NCBI GenBank assembly: GCA_050733695.1
Contig: JBOHTO010000061.1
Coordinates: 1-33,241 of the forward strand
Source of the DNA: JBOHTO01 sp050733695
Lineage (GTDB): Bacteria; Gemmatimonadota; Gemmatimonadetes; Gemmatimonadales; Gemmatimonadaceae
Length of the DNA stretch: 33,241 nt
Reading direction: 5' to 3'
The notes under the pieces are model-generated. The model searched no databases and was not told the DNA's origin. It worked only from the letters and a program-made list of their open reading frames with translations. Below are positions 7,542 through 16,331 of the stretch, one piece after another. Within the stretch, counting starts at the first letter, position 1; every line of letters begins with the position of its first letter. The position numbers and the translations under genes were made by a program.

Positions 7542-8707
7542 AGGTCGGTGTCCTGGGCGGCGGTCAGCTCGGCCGCATGCTCGCGCTCGCCGGGCTGCCG
7601 CTCGGACTCCGCTTTCGCTTCTTCGATCCTGTCTCCGACGCACCGGCCGGCCACCTCGCAGAGCACCATCCGGCGCGCTACGACGACGAATCTGCACTCA
7701 CGCGCTTCGCGCACGGGCTCGACGTGGTCACCTACGAGTTCGAGAACGTCCCGCATGCCACCGCACGCTTTCTCTCGCGGCTCGTGCCCATGCGACCCGG
7801 GGCCACGGCGCTCGCTGTCGCGCAGGATCGTCTCGAAGAGAAGCGCTGTTTCAGACGACTGGGTATCGACACGGCCGCCTTCGAACCCGCGGAAACTCTC
7901 GCCGAACTGCGCAGGGCGGTGAAGGCAATCGGCTTGCCCGCCATCCTGAAGACGCGGCGCATGGGCTACGATGGCAAGGGGCAGCGCGTCCTTCACGCCG
8001 CTGCCGAGGTCGAGAGCGCGTGGGAATCGCTCGGCGGCGCACCGCTCCTGCTCGAGGCATTCGTGTCGTTCGATCGCGAGCTCTCGATCATTGCGGTCCG
8101 CGGCGCGCGACCAGGCGGGGCGGAGGGCTCGGCGCCAGTGGATGCGGACGACGGCGCACATGTGACGCTGTTCTATCCCCTTGTGGAGAACGAGCACAGG
8201 ACTGGTATATTGCGCCGCTCGCTCGCTCCCGCCGATTCGGTGAGCTCGGCGTTGCGCGAGACGGCCGAGCGTTTCGCCGCGTTGGTCATGCACGACCTCG
8301 ACTACCGCGGAGTGCTCGCGCTCGAGCTATTCCAGGTGGGTGACAGGCTGCTCGTGAACGAGATGGCGCCGCGGGTACACAACTCGGGGCATTGGACGAT
8401 CGAAGGCGCCGAGACGAGCCAGTTCGAGAATCACCTGCGCGCCGTGCTCGGCCTTCCGCTGGGATCAACCGCGCCAGTGGGATGCAGTGCGATGCTGAAT
8501 CTCATCGGCCATGTTCCGCCCATCGACGCACTGTTTTCGGTAGAAGGCGCGCACGTGCACCTGTACGGCAAGTCGGCGAAACCCGGGCGCAAACTGGGTC
8601 ACGTAACGGTCCGGGCAGATCGCAGGGCGGCTCTCGAGGCGAGGCTCGGGAAGATGCAGCGCATCATCGAGGCGACAGAAAATGGACTCCCGCTTTCGCG
8701 GGAATGA
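7538..8707 (+). CDS. purK: 5-(carboxyamino)imidazole ribonucleotide synthase
   Basis: PurK uses ATP and bicarbonate to carboxylate AIR to N5-CAIR. The 389-residue protein opens with the nucleotide-binding VGVLGGGQLGRMLA. It contains the early-domain VTYEFENVP and the ATP-grasp elements LKTRRMGYDGKGQ, LLEAFVSFDRELSII and VNEMAPRVHNSGHWTIEGAETSQFENHLRA. The C-terminal domain includes GKSAKPGRKLGHVTV. The GTG start overlaps the purE stop. The last residues (ENGLPLSRE) and the TGA stop are encoded by a REP-like palindrome that has replaced or extended the natural 3' end. A region around residues 186-200 is Gly/Ala-rich and looks like a loop insertion. Confidence 0.96.
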   Translation: MKVGVLGGGQLGRMLALAGLPLGLRFRFFDPVSDAPAGHLAEHHPARYDDESALTRFAHGLDVVTYEFENVPHATARFLSRLVPMRPGATALAVAQDRLEEKRCFRRLGIDTAAFEPAETLAELRRAVKAIGLPAILKTRRMGYDGKGQRVLHAAAEVESAWESLGGAPLLLEAFVSFDRELSIIAVRGARPGGAEGSAPVDADDGAHVTLFYPLVENEHRTGILRRSLAPADSVSSALRETAERFAALVMHDLDYRGVLALELFQVGDRLLVNEMAPRVHNSGHWTIEGAETSQFENHLRAVLGLPLGSTAPVGCSAMLNLIGHVPPIDALFSVEGAHVHLYGKSAKPGRKLGHVTVRADRRAALEARLGKMQRIIEATENGLPLSRE

Positions 8708-8709
8708 CT
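8683..8709. repeat. REP-like short palindromic element at the end of purK
   Basis: TGGACTCCCGC-TTTC-GCGGGAATGAC holds a perfect 6-bp inverted repeat (8688-8693/8698-8703) around a TTTC loop. This wording matches a short repeat widely scattered in bacterial genomes, recognisable by its translations MDSRFRGND in one frame and SFPRKRES on the other strand, both of which occur here. It supplies the last codons and stop of purK and may act as a terminator or mRNA stabiliser between purK and convergent ppdK. Only one copy is seen in this window. Confidence 0.65.
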
Positions 8710-8833
8710 GCGCTGTTGTGAGGCCGCGACCCGGTGAGTACGGCACAACACTGCTACCTGGCTTTGCCTGGCGGGAATCACGGCCGGCGGTTCGCGGGAT
8801 GTATGGGTGGGTGACGCGAGGCACGTGTGCCTT

Positions 8834-11542
8834 CTATCCCGCGTCTGCATCCAGCGCCGCGTGCGCGGCAGCCAGCCGCGCGATCGGCACACGGTAGGGT
8901 GAACACGACACGTAGTCGAGGCTGATCTCATGGCAGAAGGCAACCGAGCGAGGTTCCCCGCCATGCTCGCCGCAGATCCCCGCCTTGAGATCCGGCCGCC
9001 GCTCGCGCCCAGCCAACACGGCCATGCGCACGAGCTGACCCACGCCCTCGCGATCCAGCACCTGGAAGGGATCCTCGTCCAGTATGCCGCGGTCCACGTA
9101 ACCCGGGAGAAAGCGGCCGGCGTCGTCCCGGCTCATGCCGAATGTCGTCTGCGTCAGATCGTTGGTCCCGAAGGAAAAGAACTCCGCTTCGTCCGCGATC
9201 GCGCCGGCGGTGAGCGCCGCGCGCGGAAGCTCGATCATGGTGCCGATCATGTAGTGCACCTCCTCACCCATTCCACGAAGCACGTGGGTGGCTGCCTCCT
9301 CCAGGATCGCGCGCTGATGCGAGAACTCGCGCGCTGTTGCGACCAGCGGAATCATGATCTCGGGATGCACATCCACACCGCGCCGCTTCGCGCGCACGGC
9401 CGCCTCGAAGATCGCGCGTCCCTGCATCTCCGTTATCTCCGGGTACGTGATCCCCAGGCGGCAGCCGCGGTGGCCGAGCATGGGATTGATCTCGCGAAGA
9501 GACTCGACGATGCGCGACAGCTCGGAGCGCGCGACCCCCAGTGTGCGCGCAAGAAGCTTGCTCTCCTCTCCGCCGTGCGGGAGAAACTCGTGCAGCGGGG
9601 GATCAAGCAGACGGATGGTCACCGGCAGACCGTGCATCGCCTCGAAGATCCCCTCGAAGTCAGCGCGCTGGATGGGCAGGAGTTTTGCCAGCGCCCGACG
9701 ACGACCCCCTTCATCCCGCGCGACAATCATCTCGCGCATCGGCGTGATCCGGTCACCCTCGAAGAACATGTGCTCCGTGCGACAGAGACCGATCCCCTCT
9801 GCGCCGAAACCGCGAGCGATGCGCGCGTCCTGGGGCGTATCGGCGTTGGCGCGCACCTTGAGCGTGCGTACATCGTCCGCCCACCCGAGCAGCGTGGCGA
9901 AGGACCTGTAGGTGGGCGCGGACTCGGTGGCCAGCTTCCCGCTCATCACGCGCACCACTTCACTTGGAATCGTGGGCAGGTCGCCGGCGTAGACGCGCCC
10001 GGTAGCGCCGTCGAGCGTGAGCCAGTCGCCCTCCCTCACGCTCGTTCCGTCGACGGTGAAGCGACGCTGCTCCGCATCCACCTCGATCTCGCGCGCACCG
10101 ACTATCGCACACTTGCCCATGCCACGCGCCACGACGGCTGCATGACTCGTCATGCCGCCTCGCGTCGTGAGCACCGCGCGCGCGGCCACAAGGCCGTGGA
10201 AATCCTCGGGTGTGGTTTCCTCGCGAACCAGGATGACGCTGTCCCCCTGCGCCGCGCGCTTTTCCGCGACGTCAGGATCGAACACGGCCTGACCGCTCGC
10301 CGCGCCCGGGCTCGCGGGCAGGCCTGTGCAGAGTGGTGTCGCGCGTATCGCTCCGTCGATGATCGGATGCAGCAACTGGTCGAGCTGTGACGGACCCACC
10401 CGACGCACCGCGGTCGCCCGATCGATGAGCCCCTCCTCGACCATCTCCGCCGCTATCCTGATGGCCGCGGCCGCCGTACGCTTGCCGTTGCGCGTCTGCA
10501 GCAGAAAGAGCTTGCCACGTTCGACCGTGAACTCGATGTCCTGCATGTCGTGGTAGTGGCGCTCGAGACGGTCCTGCGTGTCCATCAACTCCGCGTAAGC
10601 CCCGGGCAGACGATCCGCCATCTGGTCGATGCCGAGCGGCTGCCGCGTTCCCGACACGACGTCCTCGCCCTGCGCATTGACGAGAAACTCGCCGTAGAAC
10701 GCACGTTCTCCCGTGGATGGATTGCGCGTGAAGGCCACGCCGGTTCCCGAGTCGTCGCCGAGATTCCCGAAGACCATGGCGACGATGTTGACAGCCGTCC
10801 CCGGATGCTCGGGAATCCCGTTCACCCGCCGGTAGTCCACCGCCTTGCGCAGCATCCACGATCGCCACACGGCTTCGATGGCGCCCTGGAGCTGTTCCGC
10901 GGGCTCCATCGGAAACGCCCTGCCGGCGCTGTTCGCGACGAGTGCCTTGTATTCCTCCACCAGATTGCGGAGGTCCTGCTCACCCAGCTCTGCGTCGGTC
11001 GCCGCGCCCGCTGTCAGTCGTTTTGCCGTGAGCAGATGTTCGAAGGACTGGCTCGGCACGCCCAGTACCACGCTCCCGTACATCTGCAGGAACCGCCGGT
11101 ACGAATCGTAGGCAAAGCGCGCGTTGCCGCTCTGACGTCCAAGGCCGACGACCGTGCGATCGTTCAGGCCGAGGTTGAGGATCGTCTCCATCATTCCTGG
11201 CATGGAGACAGCGGCCCCGGACCGAACGGATACGAGAAGTGGATCAGCGTTCGACCCCAGGCGCTTTCCCGCGGCAGCCTCGACGCGCTCCAGGTTACGT
11301 GCGATCTCATCCTGAAGCCCCGGCGGCGTCCCGCCGTCGTGGAGAAAGCTGGTGCACAGATCGGCCGCGATCGTGAACCCGGGCGGCACCGGTACGCCCA
11401 GGTTGGTCATCTCGGCCAGGTTCGCCCCCTTTCCCCCCAGGATCGCCTTCATCTCGCGCGTTCCCTCTGCGCGTCCATCCCCGAAAAAAAAGACGCGCCG
11501 GCTGCCGTGCTCGGACGTTACGCTCCCAGCGTCAGCAGCCAC
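8834..11542 (-). CDS. ppdK: Pyruvate, phosphate dikinase
   Basis: PPDK interconverts pyruvate, ATP and phosphate with PEP, AMP and pyrophosphate. It has the full architecture: N-terminal nucleotide-binding domain (VFFFGDGRAEG, KAILGGKGANLAEM, SVRSGAAVSMPGMMETILNLG), the swivelling phosphohistidine domain (GGMTSHAAVVARGMGKCAIVG, His at about residue 467 from the chosen start), and the C-terminal PEP-binding TIM barrel (GLCRTEHMFF, FSFGTNDLTQTTFG, GICGEHGG with Cys at about 857, YVSCSPYRVPIARLA). GTG at 11542 gives 902 residues and an 11-bp overlap with the purF stop. A GTG at 11593 in the same frame would give 919 residues, longer than most relatives; neither has a clear ribosome site. It is the last gene of the long reverse-strand run. 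An 8-T tract encodes the Phe triplet near the N terminus. Confidence 0.96.
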   Translation of the reverse strand: MAADAGSVTSEHGSRRVFFFGDGRAEGTREMKAILGGKGANLAEMTNLGVPVPPGFTIAADLCTSFLHDGGTPPGLQDEIARNLERVEAAAGKRLGSNADPLLVSVRSGAAVSMPGMMETILNLGLNDRTVVGLGRQSGNARFAYDSYRRFLQMYGSVVLGVPSQSFEHLLTAKRLTAGAATDAELGEQDLRNLVEEYKALVANSAGRAFPMEPAEQLQGAIEAVWRSWMLRKAVDYRRVNGIPEHPGTAVNIVAMVFGNLGDDSGTGVAFTRNPSTGERAFYGEFLVNAQGEDVVSGTRQPLGIDQMADRLPGAYAELMDTQDRLERHYHDMQDIEFTVERGKLFLLQTRNGKRTAAAAIRIAAEMVEEGLIDRATAVRRVGPSQLDQLLHPIIDGAIRATPLCTGLPASPGAASGQAVFDPDVAEKRAAQGDSVILVREETTPEDFHGLVAARAVLTTRGGMTSHAAVVARGMGKCAIVGAREIEVDAEQRRFTVDGTSVREGDWLTLDGATGRVYAGDLPTIPSEVVRVMSGKLATESAPTYRSFATLLGWADDVRTLKVRANADTPQDARIARGFGAEGIGLCRTEHMFFEGDRITPMREMIVARDEGGRRRALAKLLPIQRADFEGIFEAMHGLPVTIRLLDPPLHEFLPHGGEESKLLARTLGVARSELSRIVESLREINPMLGHRGCRLGITYPEITEMQGRAIFEAAVRAKRRGVDVHPEIMIPLVATAREFSHQRAILEEAATHVLRGMGEEVHYMIGTMIELPRAALTAGAIADEAEFFSFGTNDLTQTTFGMSRDDAGRFLPGYVDRGILDEDPFQVLDREGVGQLVRMAVLAGRERRPDLKAGICGEHGGEPRSVAFCHEISLDYVSCSPYRVPIARLAAAHAALDADAG

Positions 11543-12914
11543 AGCCGAAGCGGAGCTTGTCGGGATCGGTGGGTGGGGGAGTCGGGTAGTCACCTGAGAA
11601 GCAGGCGTGGCAAAAACCGTGCGGTCCGTCCGGGACCGCGTTCAGCATGCCATCGAGCGAGAGATAGCCGAGCGAATCGACGCCGAGCTGGCCCGCGATC
11701 GCGCCCACTTCGTAGTTGGCTGCAATGAGCTCCTCGCGCGTGGGCGTGTCGATCCCGTAGTAGCATGGTCCCGTGATCGGAGGAGAGCTAACGCGCATGT
11801 GAACCTCGCGCGCTCCTGCGCCGCGCACGAGCGCCACGAGTCCGCGCGTGGTCGTTCCCCTCACGATCGAATCGTCCACCATGACGACGCTGCGCCCCTC
11901 GAGCACTTCGCGAACCGCGTTGTACTTGACCTTCACCTTGGAATGGCGGCCGTGCTGCGTGGGCTGGATGAAGGTGCGGCCAACGTAGTGGTTGCGGATC
12001 AGCGCCAGCTCGTACGGCTTTCCGGATGCTTCCGCATAACCGAGCGCGGCCGAGTTGGAGGAGTCGGGTACGCTGAACACGAGTTCCGCGCCGGGAGCCG
12101 GACACTCCATCGCCAGCCGCCGGCCTAGCGCTCGCCTGGCGCGGTCGACGGACGCGCCGAAGACGCGGCTGTCGGGGCGGGCGAAATACACGTGCTCGAA
12201 TACGCACCGCCTGGGATCACGCTCTGGCAGAGGATGAATACCGCGCATGCCGCCAGCATCGATTGCGATGATCTCCCCGGGCTCCACCTCTCGGACGTAA
12301 TGAGCCCCGACGATGTCGAGCGCGCACGTCTCGGACGCAAGCACGGTGGCACCCCCGACCTTCCCGATCGCCAGCGGACGCCAACCCCTGGGATCCCGCG
12401 CTGCGAGCAGCGTGTCACCCATCAGCACGACGATGCAGTACGCGCCCTCGACGCCCTCCAGTGCCTGACCAAGTCGTTCCTCGGGCGTATCGGCGGTGGC
12501 CTTCGCGAGTCGGTGAACGATGACCTCGGAGTCCATCGTGGAAGTGAAGATCGAGCCGTCGTCCTCCAGCTCACGGCGAAGCTCGGCGGCATTGGTAAGG
12601 TTGCCGTTGTGGGCCAGCGCGATATGCCCGCCGCGAAAGCGCGCGAGAACGGGCTGCGCGTTGTCCAGAGTCGACGAGCCGGCCGTGCTGTAGCGCGTGT
12701 GCCCGACGGCAACCGCACCGCCAAGGCCCGCCAGCGAATCGGGCCCGAACCCCTCGCTCACGAGCCCCATCGCCCTCACCGCCTGCGCGTTGCCCCTGTC
12801 GTTGACCGCCACGATTCCAGCGGACTCCTGACCGCGGTGCTGGAGGGAGTACAGCCCCAGCCGCGTGATCTCCGCCGCATGCTCGTGACCGTGAACGCCG
12901 AATATGCCGCACAT
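11532..12914 (-). CDS. purF: Amidophosphoribosyltransferase
   Basis: PurF catalyses the committed step of purine synthesis, transferring glutamine nitrogen to PRPP to give phosphoribosylamine. The 460-residue protein starts MCGIFGV, so Cys2 becomes the N-terminal nucleophile without a propeptide. The glutaminase half has LQHRGQESAGI, GHTRYSTAG and AHNGNLTNA. The phosphoribosyltransferase half has the PRPP loop VMVDDSIVRGTTTRGLV. The HACFSGDYP segment and a terminal Cys-rich GCGC resemble PurF forms that carry an Fe-S cluster, although the propeptide is absent; cluster binding is only a possibility. The gene starts 3 bp after the purL stop and overlaps the start of ppdK. Confidence 0.97.
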   Translation of the reverse strand: MCGIFGVHGHEHAAEITRLGLYSLQHRGQESAGIVAVNDRGNAQAVRAMGLVSEGFGPDSLAGLGGAVAVGHTRYSTAGSSTLDNAQPVLARFRGGHIALAHNGNLTNAAELRRELEDDGSIFTSTMDSEVIVHRLAKATADTPEERLGQALEGVEGAYCIVVLMGDTLLAARDPRGWRPLAIGKVGGATVLASETCALDIVGAHYVREVEPGEIIAIDAGGMRGIHPLPERDPRRCVFEHVYFARPDSRVFGASVDRARRALGRRLAMECPAPGAELVFSVPDSSNSAALGYAEASGKPYELALIRNHYVGRTFIQPTQHGRHSKVKVKYNAVREVLEGRSVVMVDDSIVRGTTTRGLVALVRGAGAREVHMRVSSPPITGPCYYGIDTPTREELIAANYEVGAIAGQLGVDSLGYLSLDGMLNAVPDGPHGFCHACFSGDYPTPPPTDPDKLRFGCGC

Positions 12915-12917
12915 GTT

Positions 12918-15287
12918 CTATCTCGCTGCCGAAGGTACCGCCTCGCCCGCCGCCTTTCGCATCTCGTCGCCGGCATCAACGCCCGGGCGACCGGCTCTGC
13001 CTTCCGCGACACCGCGCGCCATGATCGCTGGAATGGCCTCGTGGTACGCCGCGACCATTCGCTCGATCGAGATTGCCATCGCGCGTGCGCCCATGCCGAT
13101 CCTCAGTGTTCCGGAAGCTGATCGAACGCGTCCGATCTCTCTGGCGGGAACCTGCCTGCCGCGCATCAGGTCGATCACCCGCGCCGGCTCACCCGTAGAC
13201 ACTATGATGCGGCCCTGCGCTTCGCCGAACAGCAACGCGGTTGCGGGAACATCGTCCCCCCAATGCGAAAGGTCGATGTCCGCCCCGAGCGGCCGCTCGC
13301 GGTCCAGCATGGTGCACTCGGCGAGTGCGACGGCCAGACCACCCTCGCTGCAGTCGTGCGCCGAGGAGATCAGACCGAGCCGGATCGCATCGAGCAGAGC
13401 CTCGATGACCGCGCGTTCCGCGACCAGATCGCAGCGGGGAGGACGGCCACCGACGACCCCATGGACACGTGCGAGGTATTCGCTGCCGCCGAGCTCCGCG
13501 GTGGGTTCACCAAGGAGCACAACCGCATCGCCGTCGCGAATGAAGGCAGACCGCGTGATGTGCTCGAGCGAGTCGATGAGACCGACCATCCCGACCACCG
13601 GCGTGGGATACACCGCACCAGCAGGGCTCTCGTTGTAGAGCGAGACGTTTCCACCAGTGACCGGCGTGCCGAGCGCGGTGCACGCCTCGCCCAGTCCGGC
13701 GATCGCTTCGCGAAGCTGGAAATATACTTCGGGTCGTGTGGGATTGCCGAAGTTGAGATTGTTCGTTATGGCCATGGGGCGGGCACCGGAACACGCGACG
13801 TTACGCGCTGCCTCCGCAACGGCGATGCGCGCGCCCTCCCTGGGGTCGAGGTACACGTAGCGCGCGTTGCAGTCGGTCTTGAGCGCCAGGGCTTTCTGCG
13901 TTCCGCGAAGCCGAATGACGGCAGCATCCCCGCCCGGCCCCACAACGGTGCTCGTCCGCACCGTGGTATCGTACTGCCGGTACGCCCACGCCTTGCTCGC
14001 GATCGTCGGTGCAGACAGAAGGCCGAGGAGCACGCGCTCCGGATCGCTGCCCGCACTGCCGCCGACGAAGGCGTCCACATCCATTTCCCTGAGGCGCACG
14101 ATCTCCTCGCTCTCGCGCGCCTCCGGCGTGTAGGTCGGACAGTCCGTAACGAGGCGGCTGCCGGGAAACTCGGCGACAACCCGGTCACCCTCGGTGATCC
14201 TGTACACCGGCTCCGCGATGACCTCGCCGATCACCGCGGCCGCCAGATCCCAGCGCCCAAGTATTCCGCGAACCTCGCTCTCCCGGCCGCGGCGGGCCAC
14301 CACCAGCATCCGCTCCTGCGATTCGCTCAGCAGGATCTCGTAGGGAGTCATTCCGTCCTCGCGCACAGGAACACGGCTCGTGTCGATGCTCACTCCCACA
14401 TCGCCGCGTGCGGCCATCTCGGCAGACGACGACGTGAGACCGGCCGCACCCATGTCCTGGATGGCCACGATGTGACCGCTGCGGATGAGCTCGAGACTCG
14501 CTTCGAGCAGGAGCTTCTCGGTGAATGGGTCTCCGACCTGCACACGCGGACGCTTGGCGTCGCTCGCCACCGAGAGATCCTCCGAGGCGAACGTCGCGCC
14601 GTGGATGCCGTCGCGGCCCGTGCGCGCGCCCACGGCCATGATCGGGTTGCCAACGCCCTCGGCCCTGGCCCGAATGAGATCATCCTCTCTCAGCAGCCCC
14701 ACGCACATCGCATTGACAATCGGATTGCCTTCGTACGATGGGTCGAACGCGATTTCGCCGCCCACCGTCGGCACTCCGACGCAGTTCCCGTAATCGCCGA
14801 TGCCCTTCACCACGCCCGCGAACAGGTAGCGCACGCGTGCGCTGTCGAGGGAACCGAATCGGAGCGAGTTGAGCAGCGCGATGGGCCGCGCACCCATTGT
14901 GAATACGTCGCGCAGGATCCCGCCAACTCCCGTGGCCGCGCCCTGGTAGGGTTCGATGGCGGAAGGGTGGTTGTGCGACTCGATCTTGAAGGCGACAGCC
15001 AGACCGTCGCCCACCGCGATCACGCCGGCGTTCTCGCCCGGACCCTGCAGAACGTATGGAGCGACCGTTGGCAGAGTCCGGAGCAGTGGGCGCGAGTGCT
15101 TGTAGGAGCAGTGCTCGTTCCAGAGCGCGCTGACCACGCCCAGTTCAGTGAAGGTGGGCTCTCGTTGCAGCAGCGCGACCAGTCTGGCGTACTCCCCCTC
15201 GGTGAGTCCATGTCCGGCGACGAGCGCCGGTGTGATCTCGGGATCGCCGGGGCGGGGAAGAGGGACGGAACGCTGGGCGGGCTTCAC
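12918..15287 (-). CDS. purL: Phosphoribosylformylglycinamidine synthase subunit PurL
   Basis: The ATP-dependent synthetase subunit of FGAM synthase, 789 residues. This is the small-PurL form that works with separate PurQ (glutaminase) and PurS, both encoded upstream in the same run. Motifs include ALWNEHCSYKHSRPLL near the N terminus, FKIESHNHPSAIEPYQGAATGVGGI, QDMGAAGLTSSSAEMA, the second-half counterpart AITNNLNFGNPTRPEVY, and HDCSEGGLAVALAE. The start is GTG at 15287, overlapping the stop of the zinc-ribbon gene by 4 bp. The C-terminal tail after about residue 760 (Ala/Arg/Gly-rich) is not conserved. Confidence 0.97.
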   Translation of the reverse strand: MKPAQRSVPLPRPGDPEITPALVAGHGLTEGEYARLVALLQREPTFTELGVVSALWNEHCSYKHSRPLLRTLPTVAPYVLQGPGENAGVIAVGDGLAVAFKIESHNHPSAIEPYQGAATGVGGILRDVFTMGARPIALLNSLRFGSLDSARVRYLFAGVVKGIGDYGNCVGVPTVGGEIAFDPSYEGNPIVNAMCVGLLREDDLIRARAEGVGNPIMAVGARTGRDGIHGATFASEDLSVASDAKRPRVQVGDPFTEKLLLEASLELIRSGHIVAIQDMGAAGLTSSSAEMAARGDVGVSIDTSRVPVREDGMTPYEILLSESQERMLVVARRGRESEVRGILGRWDLAAAVIGEVIAEPVYRITEGDRVVAEFPGSRLVTDCPTYTPEARESEEIVRLREMDVDAFVGGSAGSDPERVLLGLLSAPTIASKAWAYRQYDTTVRTSTVVGPGGDAAVIRLRGTQKALALKTDCNARYVYLDPREGARIAVAEAARNVACSGARPMAITNNLNFGNPTRPEVYFQLREAIAGLGEACTALGTPVTGGNVSLYNESPAGAVYPTPVVGMVGLIDSLEHITRSAFIRDGDAVVLLGEPTAELGGSEYLARVHGVVGGRPPRCDLVAERAVIEALLDAIRLGLISSAHDCSEGGLAVALAECTMLDRERPLGADIDLSHWGDDVPATALLFGEAQGRIIVSTGEPARVIDLMRGRQVPAREIGRVRSASGTLRIGMGARAMAISIERMVAAYHEAIPAIMARGVAEGRAGRPGVDAGDEMRKAAGEAVPSAAR

Positions 15288-15598
15288 GTCCTCCGGATGC
15301 CGTCGAGCATGTCTCCAACGAAACGACTCAGCACACTCCGATTCACATGGGTGAGCATGTCGAGCTCACCCGCATCGAGCCACGTGCCGCGACACTCTGA
15401 ACAGACGTCGATCTTCATGTGCTGGAATTCCCGTTCGGCGAGATCAGCTCCGCACTTGGGGCACTTCATGTAGTGCACGGATCGTTCGAGCTTGAGACGC
15501 TCGCCGTCCAGCCGGACGCGAGCGGCTCTGATCAGCTCGGCGTCGCGTTTGGCGAAGTACTCGTCTTCGTTGCGGCTCGGCTTGTCGTCGATGGACAT
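15284..15598 (-). CDS. Small TFIIB-type zinc-ribbon protein
   Basis: A 104-residue protein with one zinc ribbon: Cys46-x2-Cys49 and Cys66-x2-Cys69, in the pattern MKCPKCG...CSECRGTWLDAGELDML that marks the zf-TFIIB family. The first 45 residues are highly charged and probably helical. Family members are widespread but of unknown function; nucleic-acid or protein binding is usual for such ribbons. The gene abuts the stop of the BamE-like gene (its ATG follows directly) and its own stop overlaps the purL start (GTGA), so it sits inside the purine run and is likely co-translated with purL. A link to purine metabolism is not known. Confidence 0.85.
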   Translation of the reverse strand: MSIDDKPSRNEDEYFAKRDAELIRAARVRLDGERLKLERSVHYMKCPKCGADLAEREFQHMKIDVCSECRGTWLDAGELDMLTHVNRSVLSRFVGDMLDGIRRT

Positions 15599-16318
15599 TC
15601 ACTCCTCGAATGGCTTTCTGGCGGTGTCGGCCCGCGCGCGCTCCTGCGCCGCGCGGATCGAGTCGGCGGACATCCTTTGCGACCCCTGGAAGGGCACCGG
15701 CGGTGCGGCCACTGGCAGTGCGGTGGAATCCATCACGACGGACGCGCTGTCGCCGGACGGGACAGCCGTGTCACCCACAACCACGTCCGGAATCGCGGGC
15801 GACGGCAGTGCCGTCTCGATTCGGACGCCACCGACCTGTCCCGGCAAACGCGCCGGAGCGACCGGCTCGGACGGTGCTGCTTCGGCCGAGGCAGGAGCAG
15901 CGCTGTCAGCGTTCGCCGGCGCCGGCGAGGGTTCCGCGATGATCAGAGCGCCTGGGCGGTCGCCAGCGGTGGGGCCGGTTGCACCGATGGCGCGTGGAGC
16001 ACCCGTGATCGTGCGCTCCGGCGCGATCCCAGTGGGAGATGTGCTCGCGCCGCTGAAACGGCGGCCGGGCGCGCGAAATATCGCGTCCACGACAGCATCG
16101 TTGTCCAGCATCACGAGGTCACTCATCCCGCAGGTGTCCTCGCATCCGTTGCGGAAGAACAGGTAGACGTACGAGCCACGCGTGCTCACGGTGGCGGGCG
16201 CGCCGAGCCGCTCGACGACCTCGGCGCGTGTCATGCCCGGGTCGATGGTGACCGCATTCTCCTGTGCGCCAGCCGCGCCAGCGCCGAACACCAGGAGCAT
16301 TGTTAACAGGCGACGCAT
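15599..16318 (-). CDS. Secreted protein with BamE/SmpA-like N-terminal domain
   Basis: A 239-residue protein with a short Sec signal peptide (MRRLLTMLLVFGAGAAGA, cleavage likely near residue 18). Residues 23-60 (IDPGMTRAEVVERLGAPATVSTRGSYVYLFF) follow the SmpA/OmlA/BamE pattern, in which a GMT-x3-V-x3-LG-P turn precedes a tyrosine-rich strand. An NGCEDTCGM segment with two cysteines follows. From about 105 to 200 the sequence is rich in Pro, Ala and Ser and looks disordered. The C-terminal 40 residues are charged (SADSIRAAQERARADTARKPFEE). It lacks a lipobox, unlike BamE itself. It lies between purQ (13-bp gap) and the zinc-ribbon gene. Envelope function is inferred only; no specific role can be assigned. 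Confidence 0.75.
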   Translation of the reverse strand: MRRLLTMLLVFGAGAAGAQENAVTIDPGMTRAEVVERLGAPATVSTRGSYVYLFFRNGCEDTCGMSDLVMLDNDAVVDAIFRAPGRRFSGASTSPTGIAPERTITGAPRAIGATGPTAGDRPGALIIAEPSPAPANADSAAPASAEAAPSEPVAPARLPGQVGGVRIETALPSPAIPDVVVGDTAVPSGDSASVVMDSTALPVAAPPVPFQGSQRMSADSIRAAQERARADTARKPFEE

Positions 16319-16331
16319 TGTTACCCTCCGG

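Noticed and set aside
8713..8832. Additional hairpins between purK and ppdK (TGTTGTG/CACAACA and AGGCAC/GTGCCT)
   Set aside because: The first has a long loop and the second only a small effective stem with no T tract; neither is a convincing terminator.
8930..10390. Forward frame of 486 codons opposite ppdK
   Set aside because: It is rich in His, Arg and Ala, as expected for an antisense frame in a high-GC gene; ppdK is unambiguous.
13263..15473. Forward frame of 736 codons opposite purL
   Set aside because: The longest shadow frame in the window, low complexity in composition and without motifs; purL on the other strand is complete.
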